The notes below the pieces were generated by a model. The model saw only the letters and a program-made list of their open reading frames with translations. It was not told the origin of the DNA and ran no database searches. Of a DNA stretch of 64,000 nt, positions 1-9,293 are shown one piece after another. The stretch covers positions 186,001-250,000 of the forward strand of contig NZ_AEEB01000022.1 in the NCBI RefSeq assembly GCF_000179775.1, given 5' to 3'. Position 1 is the stretch's first letter; every line of letters starts with the position of its first letter. Source of the stretch: Ahrensia sp. R2A130. GTDB taxonomy: Bacteria > Pseudomonadota > Alphaproteobacteria > Rhizobiales > Rhizobiaceae. Made by a program: the position numbers and the translations under genes.

Positions 1-1798
1 CTTGCTGAAGGGCGTCGCGCTTTTTGCGCAACTGACCGATCATGAATTATCGCGCATCGCACAATTTTCATCGCGCCTGACGCTGCACCGTGATGAGGTC
101 CTCATCCGCGAAGGCGGCCCTGCCGACACACTGTTCGTCATCTTGCGCGGCAAGGTTGTCGTGTTGTTGGACAATCGTGAGATAGCCGAATTGCAACAGG
201 GCGAACCGGTTGGCGAACTTGCTTTCTTTGCCCGCGGCAAACGAACGGCAGACGTGGTTGCGGCGCGAACCTCAACGGTGCTTGCCATCGAACGCGCGGG
301 CTACGAAGCACTCGCGCAAGAGCTGCCGCTTCTCACGCAGCATATCTTGGAATCAGTCGCTGACCGTATGTCGCGCCTTACCGCACGGTCCCAGACGCTC
401 GCCCCAAGAGCCGGTCATATTATCGCAATCGAAGGTGTTGGGGATACGCTGGTGCCCCTGCCATTCCTTGAAGCCTTGGAAAAAGCACTAACTCCAAACA
501 GCAATATGACACTGCTTGGAGCGTCCGATCTGCCGAAAAAAGGCATATCGAATAAAGAAGTCGAAAGCTGGCTGCGGGATATGGAAAAAGGTGACGGCAG
601 CCTCATCGTTATCTCAAGCGGAGATGACAGCGCAGCCTACCGCAAGGCCATCCGTGATAACTGCGACACCCGCCTCGCCTTCTTTGATACAAGCCAGTCA
701 GCACCGGACGGCACGATGTCATCTCCTGCAGACCAGATCATAATTCTGCGCGAACATGCAGGCGACCCGCCGCCTTGGCTTGCCGCCGCAGATGCAGGAA
801 AACCAGAATGCCTGCGCCACCACATAGCCAGAGACGATCCGCAGTGCTTTGCGCGGCTGGTCCGGTTTTTCAATGATGGAGCTTTGGGGCTGGTTCTCAG
901 CGGTGGTGGGGCGCTTGCCACCGCACAATTGGGTGCAGTCGCGGCACTGCAGGATAACGGCTTCCACTTCGATGTGATGGGCGGCACGAGCGCAGGCGCG
1001 GGCACAGCAGGCGCGCTGGCGCTAGGGTTAGAACCACGCGAGATCATGCGGCGAACGGTCAATATCTTCGTCAAAAGCGGCGCGATGCGGCGCTTCACGC
1101 TGCCAATCCATTCTCTCATCGATCACAAATTTTTCGACGATCAGTTCCGTACACAATACGGCACCGGACCTATCGAAGATCTTCCGGTCAATTTCTTCGC
1201 GCTATCCACCAGCCTGTCCACGAATGACGCAAAAATTCACCGCTCAGGCCCGCTGTGGCGCGCGATTCGTGCCTCGACTTCTATTCCAGCCGTCTTGCCT
1301 CCTTTGGTGACGGACGAAGGTGAGGTGCTGATTGATGGCGCCTTGGTGGACAATGTTCCCCTCGCCACAATGCGCCAATTGAAAGCAGGACCGAACCTGA
1401 TCCTGACGTTTAGCGCCGGGTCCGACTGGCGTGTCCATTCCGACTATGACGCCATGCCAACAAGATTGGGTACGGTCTGGCAGGTCGTTTCAGCTCCCTT
1501 CCGTCGTGGCCTTAGGCGGGGACCAAAGTTCCCCACCATCGTTCAAATTCTCATGCGAACCATGGTGGTGACAGCACGCCGAACTATGAACGAGATCGAA
1601 CTCGGTGATGACGTCATCATGCCCATCCCGGTCATGCCCGGCATGGGGTTTCTGGAATGGAGCAAGGGCGAGCGACAGTTCGATTTGGCCTATAAGGGGG
1701 TCGATGAAGCGTTAAAAACTGCCGCCGCGGAGGGGCATTCCGGTTTGAACCAGCTTCGCGAAGCAGCGTCGAAACTGGACCGTCGGGACAAGGTATAA
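1..1798 (+). CDS. Patatin-like phospholipase with N-terminal cyclic-nucleotide-binding domain (5' end cut)
   Basis: Probable NTE-type serine lipase: a cNMP-binding-like regulatory domain (about residues 5-120 of the visible part) followed by a patatin domain from about residue 295. The nucleophile elbow reads GGTSAGAG near residue 330 and the catalytic Asp lies in DGALVDN near residue 444, so the Ser-Asp dyad is present. The oxyanion-hole glycine run is SGGGALATAQLG, without the Arg usual in GGGARG. There is no start codon with a ribosome site in view: the frame is open from the first bases (a TTG at 2 is possible), so a few residues may lie upstream. xerD follows 61 bases later on the same strand. 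A substrate cannot be inferred; relatives hydrolyse phospholipids or lysophospholipids at membranes. Confidence 0.85.
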   Translation, partial: LLKGVALFAQLTDHELSRIAQFSSRLTLHRDEVLIREGGPADTLFVILRGKVVVLLDNREIAELQQGEPVGELAFFARGKRTADVVAARTSTVLAIERAGYEALAQELPLLTQHILESVADRMSRLTARSQTLAPRAGHIIAIEGVGDTLVPLPFLEALEKALTPNSNMTLLGASDLPKKGISNKEVESWLRDMEKGDGSLIVISSGDDSAAYRKAIRDNCDTRLAFFDTSQSAPDGTMSSPADQIIILREHAGDPPPWLAAADAGKPECLRHHIARDDPQCFARLVRFFNDGALGLVLSGGGALATAQLGAVAALQDNGFHFDVMGGTSAGAGTAGALALGLEPREIMRRTVNIFVKSGAMRRFTLPIHSLIDHKFFDDQFRTQYGTGPIEDLPVNFFALSTSLSTNDAKIHRSGPLWRAIRASTSIPAVLPPLVTDEGEVLIDGALVDNVPLATMRQLKAGPNLILTFSAGSDWRVHSDYDAMPTRLGTVWQVVSAPFRRGLRRGPKFPTIVQILMRTMVVTARRTMNEIELGDDVIMPIPVMPGMGFLEWSKGERQFDLAYKGVDEALKTAAAEGHSGLNQLREAASKLDRRDKV

Positions 1799-1859
1799 AT
1801 CCAGCCAACTGGCACCCAAATTATCAACTTGGAAACCATGTTCGGCGACACTTGCGCCC

Positions 1860-2786
1860 ATGCGTGATGACCTGACCATCGAATCCTTTCTTGAAATGAT
1901 GAGCGCCGAACGTGGGGCAGCCGCCAACACGTTGTCCGGCTACGGCCGCGATCTCGCAGACTATTCCGCCCACTGCCGCAACACCCGCACCACAGTTATG
2001 GACGCCGGTGCAGAGCATGTACGGGGCTGGATGGCGCGTCTTGCAGACAGCGGCTGCGCAGCCTCCACGCAAGCGCGCAAATTGTCCGCCGTTCGCCAAC
2101 TTTACCGCTTCCTCTTCTCCGACGGCCTGCGTGAAGACGACCCCACCGCAACCGTAGATCGCCCCAAAACCGGACGGCCGTTGCCGAAGGTCATCAGCGA
2201 AATCGACGTGGACCGCCTGCTGGGTGCAGCCCAAGACGCCGCCCGCAAAGGAGAAACTTCTGCCGCACGATTGCGGGCCGCGCGGACCTTGGCGCTGCTC
2301 GAATTGCTTTACGCATCCGGGCTGCGCGTCTCGGAACTCGTGGCTTTACGTTCCGCCACTATCACGCCTCAAACACGCTTCGTAAACGTGACCGGCAAAG
2401 GCGCGAAGGAGCGGTTGGTGCCCATCAGTGCTGCCGCGCTGGAAGCGGTCGAAGCCTACCGGCAAGCCGCGCGTGACCACAAACAAGCCCCCTCTGCCTG
2501 GCTGTTTCCCTCCCGCAGTGCAGCAGGCCACATCACCCGCCAGCACTTCGCTCGTGATTTAAAAGCGCTCGCTACATCTGCAGGGCTGCCGGCATCAAAG
2601 CTGTCACCACACGTGCTGCGCCACGCCTTTGCCAGCCACCTTTTGCAAAACGGTGCAGACCTGCGTGCCGTGCAGCAATTGCTCGGCCATGCCGATATCG
2701 CGACAACCCAAATCTATACCCATGTTCTAGAAGAACGGTTGCGCGACCTGGTCGAAACGGCGCACCCCCTCGCATTAGCGAGCTGA
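1860..2786 (+). CDS. xerD: Site-specific tyrosine recombinase XerD
   Basis: 308 aa, the usual length of XerC/XerD, which resolve chromosome dimers at dif with FtsK. The N-terminal SAM-like core-binding domain (residues 1-90) is followed by a catalytic domain holding the full set: Arg in ASGLRVSEL near 155, HVLRHAFASH near 250, LLGHADIATTQIYTHV with the nucleophilic Tyr near 285. XerD rather than XerC is chosen on the overall pattern (LEMMSAERGAAANTL, QNGADLRAVQQLLGH) and is less certain than the family. The gene ends 3 bases from the convergent M48 protease gene, so there is no room for a terminator between them. Confidence 0.9.
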   Translation: MRDDLTIESFLEMMSAERGAAANTLSGYGRDLADYSAHCRNTRTTVMDAGAEHVRGWMARLADSGCAASTQARKLSAVRQLYRFLFSDGLREDDPTATVDRPKTGRPLPKVISEIDVDRLLGAAQDAARKGETSAARLRAARTLALLELLYASGLRVSELVALRSATITPQTRFVNVTGKGAKERLVPISAAALEAVEAYRQAARDHKQAPSAWLFPSRSAAGHITRQHFARDLKALATSAGLPASKLSPHVLRHAFASHLLQNGADLRAVQQLLGHADIATTQIYTHVLEERLRDLVETAHPLALAS

Positions 2787-2789
2787 AAC

Positions 2790-4307
2790 TTAGCCGCCGG
2801 TCACGATTTTCACGCGATCTCCGGTCTTTACAGCGCCACTCGCCCCAAGCCCGTTCAGCGCACGGAAAAGCTCTTCGGGACGAGATACACCGAACATTCG
2901 TTTGGATAGCCGCGCGACGCTGTCATTTGCACCAACCGTCACCACCCGCAGACGCAAAGGCGCAAAACGGGCCGCTTCCGTTTTCTTCAAACCACGGAAG
3001 GTTTTCACGATAGATTTTCCTATCGGACCTATATCCGCATTGGTGCGTGGCGCTGCCAGAATGAAGCGGTAGTAATTGTCACCCTTCGGCAAAACGTGGA
3101 TTGAGAACTGCCAATCACCTGCCTGTGCGCGCGCCACTGCGCCCTTCATTCCGTTGATTGTGACCGGCGTTATGGAGCTTTCATCAAGCCCGTTTACCCA
3201 ACCCGATGATATGTAATCGACCGCGCTTTTAGGCAGGCCTTTGCGTTCCACAGAATCAAAGCGCAACGCCATCTCGCGGGGGCCGGTTGCCAAAACCGCG
3301 GCATCACCATTCGTCAGGCTGAAATTCTCAGGCACCTGAAACGTCAGCCCCAGCGCGGTGTGGGCAAAGCGGTTGCCTCGCACTGTTCCCCCCGACGCAT
3401 TTTCACCGAACACCATGCCGTCGATGCCCTTCAGGAACCGGTCGCGGCGCGTGTCGCCAACACTTGGCTGGCCGAAAGCCCGCGCGTGGCGTTCAGCAAT
3501 TTCGATACGGCGAGGTGTAGAGGGGTGCGATGTCGACATGTCGTTGGACACGCGATTGACCGCTGAACGCCATGCCGTGAAACCATCCATAGAGCGCAAG
3601 AACCGCGCCGCCGCGTAAGGGTCGAAGCCAGCACGGCCCGACAATTTGATGCCGATGGCATCCGCTTGCAGCTCTTGGTTTTGCGAAAAGGCCTGCAACC
3701 GTTCTTTTGTAGATTTTTGCGCCAACCGGCCAACGATAGGGTTTGATACCACATTGGTTGCCACCTGATTGGCCAAGTCCTGCGTCTTGGATTTTCGACT
3801 GCGGGCGACACCGTGATTGGCCGCAACGTGCGCCATTTCATGCGCCAGAACGGCAGCAACTTCAGCCGCATCATTCGCCAGCGCGAGCAACCCGCGCGTG
3901 ATGTACAAATAGCCACCGGGCAGCGCAAAGGCGTTTACCTTAGGCGAATCGAGAATGGTGACGGAATAGGCGCGGTTTTTCTCACGTGTTTGGGACACAA
4001 GGTCCGCCGTCACCAAGGCCACGAGTTCCTCCAACTGCCGGTCGGAATAAGCACCGCCATTTTGCGCCACTATACGTTCGTGATTTTGCGCACCAAGCTT
4101 TGCCTGCGGATCGCGGGCCTGCACGGAATCCACTGTGACCTGTTCATTACCCACCTCACCTTCCACCCGCGCGCCCTCGTTAGGCAGCAATGCGGACTCG
4201 ATGGAATCTTCACCGGACAAGAAACGACAGCTCTGCAACGCCAGCAGCGAGCAAAGCAAAACCGGCAACACAGCGCGTTTCGACCTAACGGCGAATGGCA
4301 GGTTCAT
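2790..4307 (-). CDS. M48 family metalloprotease, lipoprotein, BepA/LoiP type
   Basis: About 505 aa. The start at 4307 gives a lipoprotein signal (MNLPFAVRSKRAVLPVLLCS... ending in LQSC), placing the protease in the periplasm on a membrane. The zinc site HEMAH lies near residue 156, with a downstream ELQADAIG supplying the third ligand (Glu). The last 55 residues (VVTVGANDSVARLSKRMF...) look like a LysM-type module, known in Rhizobiales M48 proteins. The frame stays open upstream to 4406, and an alternative ATG lies at 4331; neither has a clear ribosome site. The gene overlaps the end of the SNase-like gene by 23 bases from the same strand, so translation is probably coupled. The inferred role is outer-membrane protein quality control. 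Confidence 0.85.
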   Translation of the reverse strand: MNLPFAVRSKRAVLPVLLCSLLALQSCRFLSGEDSIESALLPNEGARVEGEVGNEQVTVDSVQARDPQAKLGAQNHERIVAQNGGAYSDRQLEELVALVTADLVSQTREKNRAYSVTILDSPKVNAFALPGGYLYITRGLLALANDAAEVAAVLAHEMAHVAANHGVARSRKSKTQDLANQVATNVVSNPIVGRLAQKSTKERLQAFSQNQELQADAIGIKLSGRAGFDPYAAARFLRSMDGFTAWRSAVNRVSNDMSTSHPSTPRRIEIAERHARAFGQPSVGDTRRDRFLKGIDGMVFGENASGGTVRGNRFAHTALGLTFQVPENFSLTNGDAAVLATGPREMALRFDSVERKGLPKSAVDYISSGWVNGLDESSITPVTINGMKGAVARAQAGDWQFSIHVLPKGDNYYRFILAAPRTNADIGPIGKSIVKTFRGLKKTEAARFAPLRLRVVTVGANDSVARLSKRMFGVSRPEELFRALNGLGASGAVKTGDRVKIVTGG

Positions 4308-5013
4308 TGAGAAAACGGATTTGAGAAACATGAAACAACCGGATGAGGGGCCCCCGAGCCAATTCGACCAAACCGCGGACTTCGACCCGACGCCCTTGCG
4401 CCGCAATCAGCTCATCCACGTTTCCGTTGAACCGGCCTGCCCCCGTCTTGGCAACAGATATGGTGAAGTCTTCGGCCCAGTTCTGGCCGAAATTGAGATA
4501 GAGGCGTCTTTTTCGGTCGCCAATCGATAGAATACGACCGGAAACAACGGCAAACAGGCCCTTCTTTTCAGCAATTGCGGCTGGATTTTCGGCAGGAAAC
4601 GCCATGTTTTCACGCCACCACCCCAATTTTGCAGCGCGACCGGCATCTTCCGCCTTCCGTAACTGCTTAAGACACTCACCAGCCAGGTTACGGCTGTAAA
4701 TGATGCCTTTTCCAGCTTTGAGCCAAGTTTCCTGTAAAAACGAATCGCCTTGCCCAACCATAACGGCGATGCGCCCGTAGCGGTCGGGTTCGGAAATTGG
4801 GTGCAGCGAAATGGCCTCGCTTTTCATCGCGATCGGCCTTTCGCTGTGCAGGCCTGCAATAACGTAACGCTGTTCGCCTACCCGCAGTTGAAACCCCAAC
4901 GAGGTACCGCCATCAGCGATTATGCCCGAGACCGGTTTTGCTGAACGGCAATTTGCAAACGCAGAAGTCGCTAAACTGGCAACAACGGCGGCAATGATGA
5001 AAACGGGAACCAT
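4285..5013 (-). CDS. Secreted thermonuclease-like (SNase fold) protein
   Basis: About 242 aa from the ATG at 5013; another in-frame ATG at 5034 adds seven residues. A Sec signal peptide (MVPVFIIAAVVASLATSAFA) is followed by a SNase-like OB-fold: the family signatures DRYGRIAVMV, LKAGKGIIYS and RAAKLGWWR are all readable. Of the nuclease active-site residues only some are obvious, so enzymatic activity is uncertain. The C-terminal third (DRKRRLYLNFGQNWAEDFTI) matches the extension seen in alphaproteobacterial thermonuclease-family proteins. It overlaps the M48 lipoprotease gene, suggesting a two-gene envelope operon. Confidence 0.75.
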   Translation of the reverse strand: MVPVFIIAAVVASLATSAFANCRSAKPVSGIIADGGTSLGFQLRVGEQRYVIAGLHSERPIAMKSEAISLHPISEPDRYGRIAVMVGQGDSFLQETWLKAGKGIIYSRNLAGECLKQLRKAEDAGRAAKLGWWRENMAFPAENPAAIAEKKGLFAVVSGRILSIGDRKRRLYLNFGQNWAEDFTISVAKTGAGRFNGNVDELIAAQGRRVEVRGLVELARGPLIRLFHVSQIRFLNEPAIRR

Positions 5014-5111
5014 TTCTTCAGTCTGGGCGGCCATGTTGAGGCTTGCAACCGTGTCGGTTAAAGCCAGCCACGCCTCGTCCGTATTGCCTCGTATATCTTG
5101 GAGCTAGCCCT

Positions 5112-5696
5112 TTGAATTTCCTGCGCCCGATCTACGACTGGACCCTCGCGCTTGCTGCTCACCCGAAGGCCGTTTGGCTTTTGGCACTGGTGGCTTTTGC
5201 AGAATCATCGTTCTTTCCCATTCCGCCTGACGTGATGCTCATCCCCATGATCATCGCCGCACCGCGCCGCGCTTTTCTACTGGCAGGCGTTGCCACCGCA
5301 GCTTCGGTAGCGGGCGGCCTGTTCGGCTATTTCATCGGGGCGCAGCTGTTCGGCATCGCGGGCCAACCGCTTCTGGCCTTCTATGGCGGCGAAGAAGCCT
5401 TCGCGAAATTCTCCGCCCTTTACGGCGAATGGGGAGCGTGGATCGTACTCGCGGGTGGCTTCACGCCCCTGCCCTTCAAGGTCATCACCATCGCCAGCGG
5501 TGTCACGGGCCTGAACATCGGCACATTCCTGATCGCGTCCATCGTCGGGCGCGGCGCACGATTTTTCCTGGTTGCTCTGCTTCTGTGGAAATTCGGCCCG
5601 TTCATCAAAACCATGATCGACCGCTGGTTCGGCCCACTATCGTTGATAGCTCTCGCATTGCTGATCGGTGGATTTGCCGTGTTGAAGCTCATCTAA
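5112..5696 (+). CDS. DedA/YqaA-type (SNARE-associated Golgi domain) membrane protein
   Basis: 194 aa from the TTG at 5112, chosen because GGAG lies 9 bases before it and because homologous proteins begin just ahead of the first helix; the frame itself is open from 5043. Four or more hydrophobic segments, a conserved AESSFFPIPPDVML motif after helix 1, and GGFTPLPFKVITIASG mid-protein identify the DedA superfamily, YqaA branch. Members act in membrane lipid recycling or proton-driven flipping. It is divergent from the SNase gene, with a tRNA gene 25 bases downstream. Confidence 0.82.
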   Translation: MNFLRPIYDWTLALAAHPKAVWLLALVAFAESSFFPIPPDVMLIPMIIAAPRRAFLLAGVATAASVAGGLFGYFIGAQLFGIAGQPLLAFYGGEEAFAKFSALYGEWGAWIVLAGGFTPLPFKVITIASGVTGLNIGTFLIASIVGRGARFFLVALLLWKFGPFIKTMIDRWFGPLSLIALALLIGGFAVLKLI

Positions 5697-5721
5697 CCCA
5701 AGACTATGGTGCGCCTCGCGC

Positions 5722-5795
5722 GGCCCCATAGCTCAGCAGGATAGAGCGCGGGATTCCTAATCCCGAGGCCATTGGTTCGAATCCAATTGGGGTCA
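5722..5795 (+). tRNA. tRNA-Arg (anticodon CCT)
   Basis: Complete cloverleaf: acceptor GGCCCCA pairs with TGGGGTC, D-arm GCTC/GAGC, anticodon stem CGGGA/TCCCG around the loop TTCCTAA, T-arm ATTGG-TTCGAAT-CCAAT, discriminator A. The anticodon CCT reads AGG. CCA is not encoded. Confidence 0.97.
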
Positions 5796-5811
5796 CGCGT
5801 TTGAAGGAGTG

Positions 5812-6273
5812 CTACTTGAGGACGGATGGCCAATTGCCGTCAGCATCCACGATGCGTTTCGACTGGTTCTCTTCCCACGTCGACTGCACGCCTTTCGAGT
5901 AATTCAGATACAATTTGCCATCAACGATTTTCCAAGCGTCCGGAACCGTGCTGGCCGTGTAACCTTCGCTAACCGCATAAGCGCAGTAGCCACCATATTG
6001 CGGCGCAAACGCTGCAGGGTCGGCTGCGAACTTCGCGCGGTTTTCTTCATTGGCAAAAAGCCATGTCGTGCCGTTCCACTCGTGGCTGAACTCACGCTTG
6101 CCCGGCACAGGTTTTCCTTCGGTAAAGTAAGCGACCGTGTCTGTGCCGTCGATAGCAACGCCGCTTTCAGCGTAGATGTTGGGCGCAGCGCCTGCCGGTA
6201 GATACCACGACAGCACCGCAACAGCAGGCAGAGCCACCAGAAAGCCTATAAAAGCGCGTTTATTGAGTGCCAT
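5812..6273 (-). CDS. YHS domain-containing exported protein
   Basis: 153 aa. The start at 6273 is fixed by AAAGGAG upstream; a much longer open frame running on to 7449 is antisense to the aldehyde dehydrogenase and not coding. An N-terminal hydrophobic segment (RAFIGFLVALPAVAVLSWYL) is a signal or anchor. The rest is a YHS domain: AIDGTDTVAYFTEGKPVPG, HEWNGTTWLFANEENRAKF, and YGGYCAYAVSEGY. YHS domains are metal-associated modules found in copper ATPases and haem-handling proteins; single-domain periplasmic forms have no defined role. The stop lies 17 bases beyond the tRNA-Arg, on the opposite strand. Confidence 0.85.
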   Translation of the reverse strand: MALNKRAFIGFLVALPAVAVLSWYLPAGAAPNIYAESGVAIDGTDTVAYFTEGKPVPGKREFSHEWNGTTWLFANEENRAKFAADPAAFAPQYGGYCAYAVSEGYTASTVPDAWKIVDGKLYLNYSKGVQSTWEENQSKRIVDADGNWPSVLK

Positions 6274-6489
6274 GTCGCAAACTCCTTTTGGAAACTTCAC
6301 GCAAACATAGGCTACCCGACACGCCAGTCCATACCGGCTCACCGCAATGTCATCACCCGTCAACTGGCCACAAATGTCGCTGGCAAGACGGGTGCGACGG
6401 AACTGGTGCATGACATTGTGCCTTTTGCCCCCTATCTGAAGGCAGAAGACAAATTCTGACCCCGCAATTCGGGGCGAAAGGCGCATTTC

Positions 6490-7926
6490 ATGAAAAACGC
6501 AGGCAATTTCTACATCAACGGCGCATGGGTCGCTCCACAGGCCGGAACCGCATTCGACGTGATCGACCCGTCGAACGAAGAGGTCGTAACGCAGATTTCG
6601 CTCGGCGGAGAAGCCGACACCAATTCTGCCGTCGCAGCAGCGAAAGCTGCGTTTGTGAAGTGGCAGTGGTCCACAAAAGCCGAACGTCTCGAGCTGATGG
6701 AAAACATTCTCGCGATCTACGCCAAACGGTCCGACGAGATGGGCGAAACCATCAGCCGCGAAATGGGCGCGCCTATCGATATGGCGAAGCAGCAGCAGTC
6801 CGGTGCTGGTGCAGGCCACATCAAGGCGTTCATTCAGGCTTTGAAGGAGTTCGAATTCGAACATCCGCTGCGCGAAGGTGATGAAAGCACACAGATCATC
6901 CATGAACCCATTGGCGTTTGTGCCCTTATCACCCCTTGGAACTGGCCGATGAACCAGATCGCGCTGAAGGTGATGCCCGCCATCGCCACCGGTTGCACCA
7001 TGGTGTTGAAACCATCCGAACAGTCGCCGCTGTCCGGCATTCTGTTTTCCGAAATCCTGCACGAAGCTGGCGTTCCCGCCGGCGTGTATAACATGCTCAA
7101 CGGCGACGGCCCGGGCGTCGGCTCGCAGCTGACCGACCACGCAGACGTGGACATGGTGTCCTTCACCGGCTCCACCCGCGCCGGTCGTCTCATCACCAAA
7201 GCCGCCGCCGACAGAATCAAGCGCGTGTCCTTGGAACTGGGCGGCAAAGGCGCGAACCTCGTCTTCGCCGATGCTGACGAGAAAGCCGTGAAACAGGGCA
7301 TCATCCGCTGCTTCAACAACACCGGCCAGTCCTGCAACGCCCCCACCCGTATGCTGGTCGAACGCTCGCGTTACGACGAAGCGGTGGAACAGGCCAAGGC
7401 CGCAGCGGAGGCCACATCGGTCAATTCCGCGTCGCAAGAAGGCCGTCACATCGGTCCACTGGTCTCGCAGATGCAGTTCGACAAGGTACAGGATCTCATT
7501 CAGGTCGGCATCGATGAGGGCGCGAAACTTGTCGCCGGTGGCATGGGCCGCCCGGACGGTTTGAACCGTGGCTACTACGTGCGCCCGACGGTGTTTGCAG
7601 ACTGCAACAACGATATGCAGATCATGCGTGAGGAAATCTTCGGCCCCGTTCTGTCGATGATGCCCTTCGACACCGAAGAAGAAGCAATCGCCATCGCCAA
7701 TGACACCGATTACGGCCTCACCAACTATGTGCAGACCACCGACCCCGAAAAAGCCAAACGTGTCGCCCGCCAGCTTCGCACCGGCATGGTGGACATGAAC
7801 GGCCAGGGCCGCGGTGCAGGCTCACCATTCGGAGGCATGAAACAGTCCGGCAACGGCCGTGAAGGCGGCAAGTGGGGCTTGGACGAGTTTCTCGAAGTGA
7901 AGGCAGTAGGCGGTTGGCCGACTTAG
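6490..7926 (+). CDS. NAD(P)-dependent aldehyde dehydrogenase
   Basis: 478 aa, normal for the ALDH superfamily. Cofactor-binding FTGSTRAGR, the general-base Glu in LELGGKGAN (near 249) and the catalytic Cys in NTGQSCNAPTR (near 281) are all present, as is the C-terminal SPFGGMKQSGNGREGG. Oxidises an aldehyde to the acid in the cytoplasm; the substrate cannot be told from sequence. AAAGG lies 9 bases before the ATG. A strong hairpin terminator follows the stop. Flanking genes (YHS protein, pirin) are unrelated, so it is probably a single transcription unit. Confidence 0.93.
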   Translation: MKNAGNFYINGAWVAPQAGTAFDVIDPSNEEVVTQISLGGEADTNSAVAAAKAAFVKWQWSTKAERLELMENILAIYAKRSDEMGETISREMGAPIDMAKQQQSGAGAGHIKAFIQALKEFEFEHPLREGDESTQIIHEPIGVCALITPWNWPMNQIALKVMPAIATGCTMVLKPSEQSPLSGILFSEILHEAGVPAGVYNMLNGDGPGVGSQLTDHADVDMVSFTGSTRAGRLITKAAADRIKRVSLELGGKGANLVFADADEKAVKQGIIRCFNNTGQSCNAPTRMLVERSRYDEAVEQAKAAAEATSVNSASQEGRHIGPLVSQMQFDKVQDLIQVGIDEGAKLVAGGMGRPDGLNRGYYVRPTVFADCNNDMQIMREEIFGPVLSMMPFDTEEEAIAIANDTDYGLTNYVQTTDPEKAKRVARQLRTGMVDMNGQGRGAGSPFGGMKQSGNGREGGKWGLDEFLEVKAVGGWPT

Positions 7927-7950
7927 GCCAGAGCTAGCCAGACATTTGAA

Positions 7951-7979
7951 AAGGGCGGGAGAAAACTCCCGCCCTTTTT
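7951..7979. terminator. Rho-independent terminator, probably bidirectional
   Basis: An 11-bp stem (AAGGGCGGGAG / CTCCCGCCCTT) with an AAAA loop followed by TTTTT, 25 bases after the aldehyde dehydrogenase stop. It abuts the stop of the convergent pirin gene and has a shorter T run on that side too. Confidence 0.92.
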
Positions 7980-7981
7980 AT

Positions 7982-8914
7982 TTAAGCAGCCCCCGGCACG
8001 CCACTGGCACCCTTCTTGATGAACGTCCCTTGCTGCAGATCACGCACAGCCTCGTGCAGTTCCTCGCGTGTATTCATAACGATCGGCCCGTGCCACGCCA
8101 CCGGCTCCTGTATCGGTTGGCCGGAGACCAGAAGAAACCGCATTCCATCCTGGCCGGAGTTCACAACGATCTCGTTGCCCGTATCGAAGCGCACCAGCGT
8201 GCGGTTGCCGGACATATCGCGAATGTTCAGTTCCTCGCCCGCAAACACCTTCTCCACCTTCACACCTACGGGATTGGACGCGTCCTTGAACGTTCCCTGC
8301 CCCGCGAAAATGTAGGCGAAGGTCGAAGCATAGGTATCCACCGGCAACACTTTGCGGGTGTTGGCCGGCATGGACACATCAAGGATCATCGGATCGGCTG
8401 CGATACCGTCCACCGGTCCTTTTGTACCCCAGAATTCCCCGGTGATGATCTTCACCGCCACGCCGTCGTCATCCGTGATGATCGGAAATTCCTTGCCCGA
8501 GATATCCTGATAGCGCGGATCGGTCATCTTCAACGAAGACGGCAGATTGGCCCAAAGCTGGAAGCCGTGCATCTGCCCGCGCTCGTTACCCGATGGCATT
8601 TCCTGATGCATGATGCCGGAACCAGCGGTCATCCACTGCACCGAACCTGCGCCCAGCACACCGCGATTGCCCAGCGAGTCGCCGTGCTCGACCGTGCCCT
8701 CCAGCACATAAGTTATCGTTTCGATGCCACGATGGGGGTGCCACGGGAAACCGGCTTCATATTTGGCCGGGTCGTCATTGCGAAAATCATCCATCATCAA
8801 AAACGGATCGCAACGGTTCTGCTCGTCGAAGCCGAACACGCGATGCAGATGAACGCCCGCGCCTTCCATGGTGGGAACGGCCTGAGACTGAGATGCTACT
8901 GGTCTGAAGGTCAT
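7982..8914 (-). CDS. Pirin family protein
   Basis: 310 aa from the ATG at 8914 (MTFRPVASQSQ); upstream open frame lacks conserved sequence. Bicupin of the pirin family: the metal site is formed by HPHRGIET and VEHGD with a later Glu in IMHQEMP, following the DPFLMMDDF signature. Pirins bind iron and some have quercetin 2,3-dioxygenase activity; the physiological role here is unknown. Convergent with the aldehyde dehydrogenase across the shared terminator. Confidence 0.9.
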   Translation of the reverse strand: MTFRPVASQSQAVPTMEGAGVHLHRVFGFDEQNRCDPFLMMDDFRNDDPAKYEAGFPWHPHRGIETITYVLEGTVEHGDSLGNRGVLGAGSVQWMTAGSGIMHQEMPSGNERGQMHGFQLWANLPSSLKMTDPRYQDISGKEFPIITDDDGVAVKIITGEFWGTKGPVDGIAADPMILDVSMPANTRKVLPVDTYASTFAYIFAGQGTFKDASNPVGVKVEKVFAGEELNIRDMSGNRTLVRFDTGNEIVVNSGQDGMRFLLVSGQPIQEPVAWHGPIVMNTREELHEAVRDLQQGTFIKKGASGVPGAA

Positions 8915-9044
8915 GGTCTTACTCTTGGGTCCGTGCCGCCGAGAAATCGAAAATTGAAAGTGGGGCCGGATCTGTCTCACCACATCTAGGCCTGCGCACG
9001 CCGGTTTCAAACAGCCCTGCCATGCACAACCATCACATCTTGCA

Positions 9045-9284
9045 TCACGTCGCTGCGATGGTTTGCTCACGCCATTCTTCAAGCTGTTCGGAAATAGCCT
9101 CGGTGATACCAGCCAGGCCAAGCTCCTGCATCCAGCCATGCCATGTTTCAGCAAGCAGCACGACGCGCTCATTCATCTCACTTTCCGGCAGATCATACGT
9201 CGTTGTAACGATTGCTGATGATTGAAAAGTAGCAAGCGTCAAAAGGCCGAAGAGAAAAATCGCGAGGCAACGGGTGGCAAGCAT
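9045..9284 (-). CDS. Small secreted protein downstream of MBOAT gene
   Basis: 79 aa of unknown function. Signal peptide (MLATRCLAIFLFGLLTLATFQSSA) followed by about 55 residues with an acidic amphipathic C-terminal part (LAGITEAISEQLEEWREQ). GGAG precedes the ATG. It begins 9 bases after the MBOAT stop on the same strand, so the two are probably translationally coupled and the protein may serve the acylation machine; this is inference from position only. Confidence 0.65.
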   Translation of the reverse strand: MLATRCLAIFLFGLLTLATFQSSAIVTTTYDLPESEMNERVVLLAETWHGWMQELGLAGITEAISEQLEEWREQTIAAT

Positions 9285-9293
9285 GTCGGCTCC

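Noticed and set aside
6274..7449. Long open frame on the minus strand continuing the YHS gene to 7449
   Set aside because: It lies antisense to the aldehyde dehydrogenase; the YHS start at 6273 has AAAGGAG, and the extension has no protein-like pattern.
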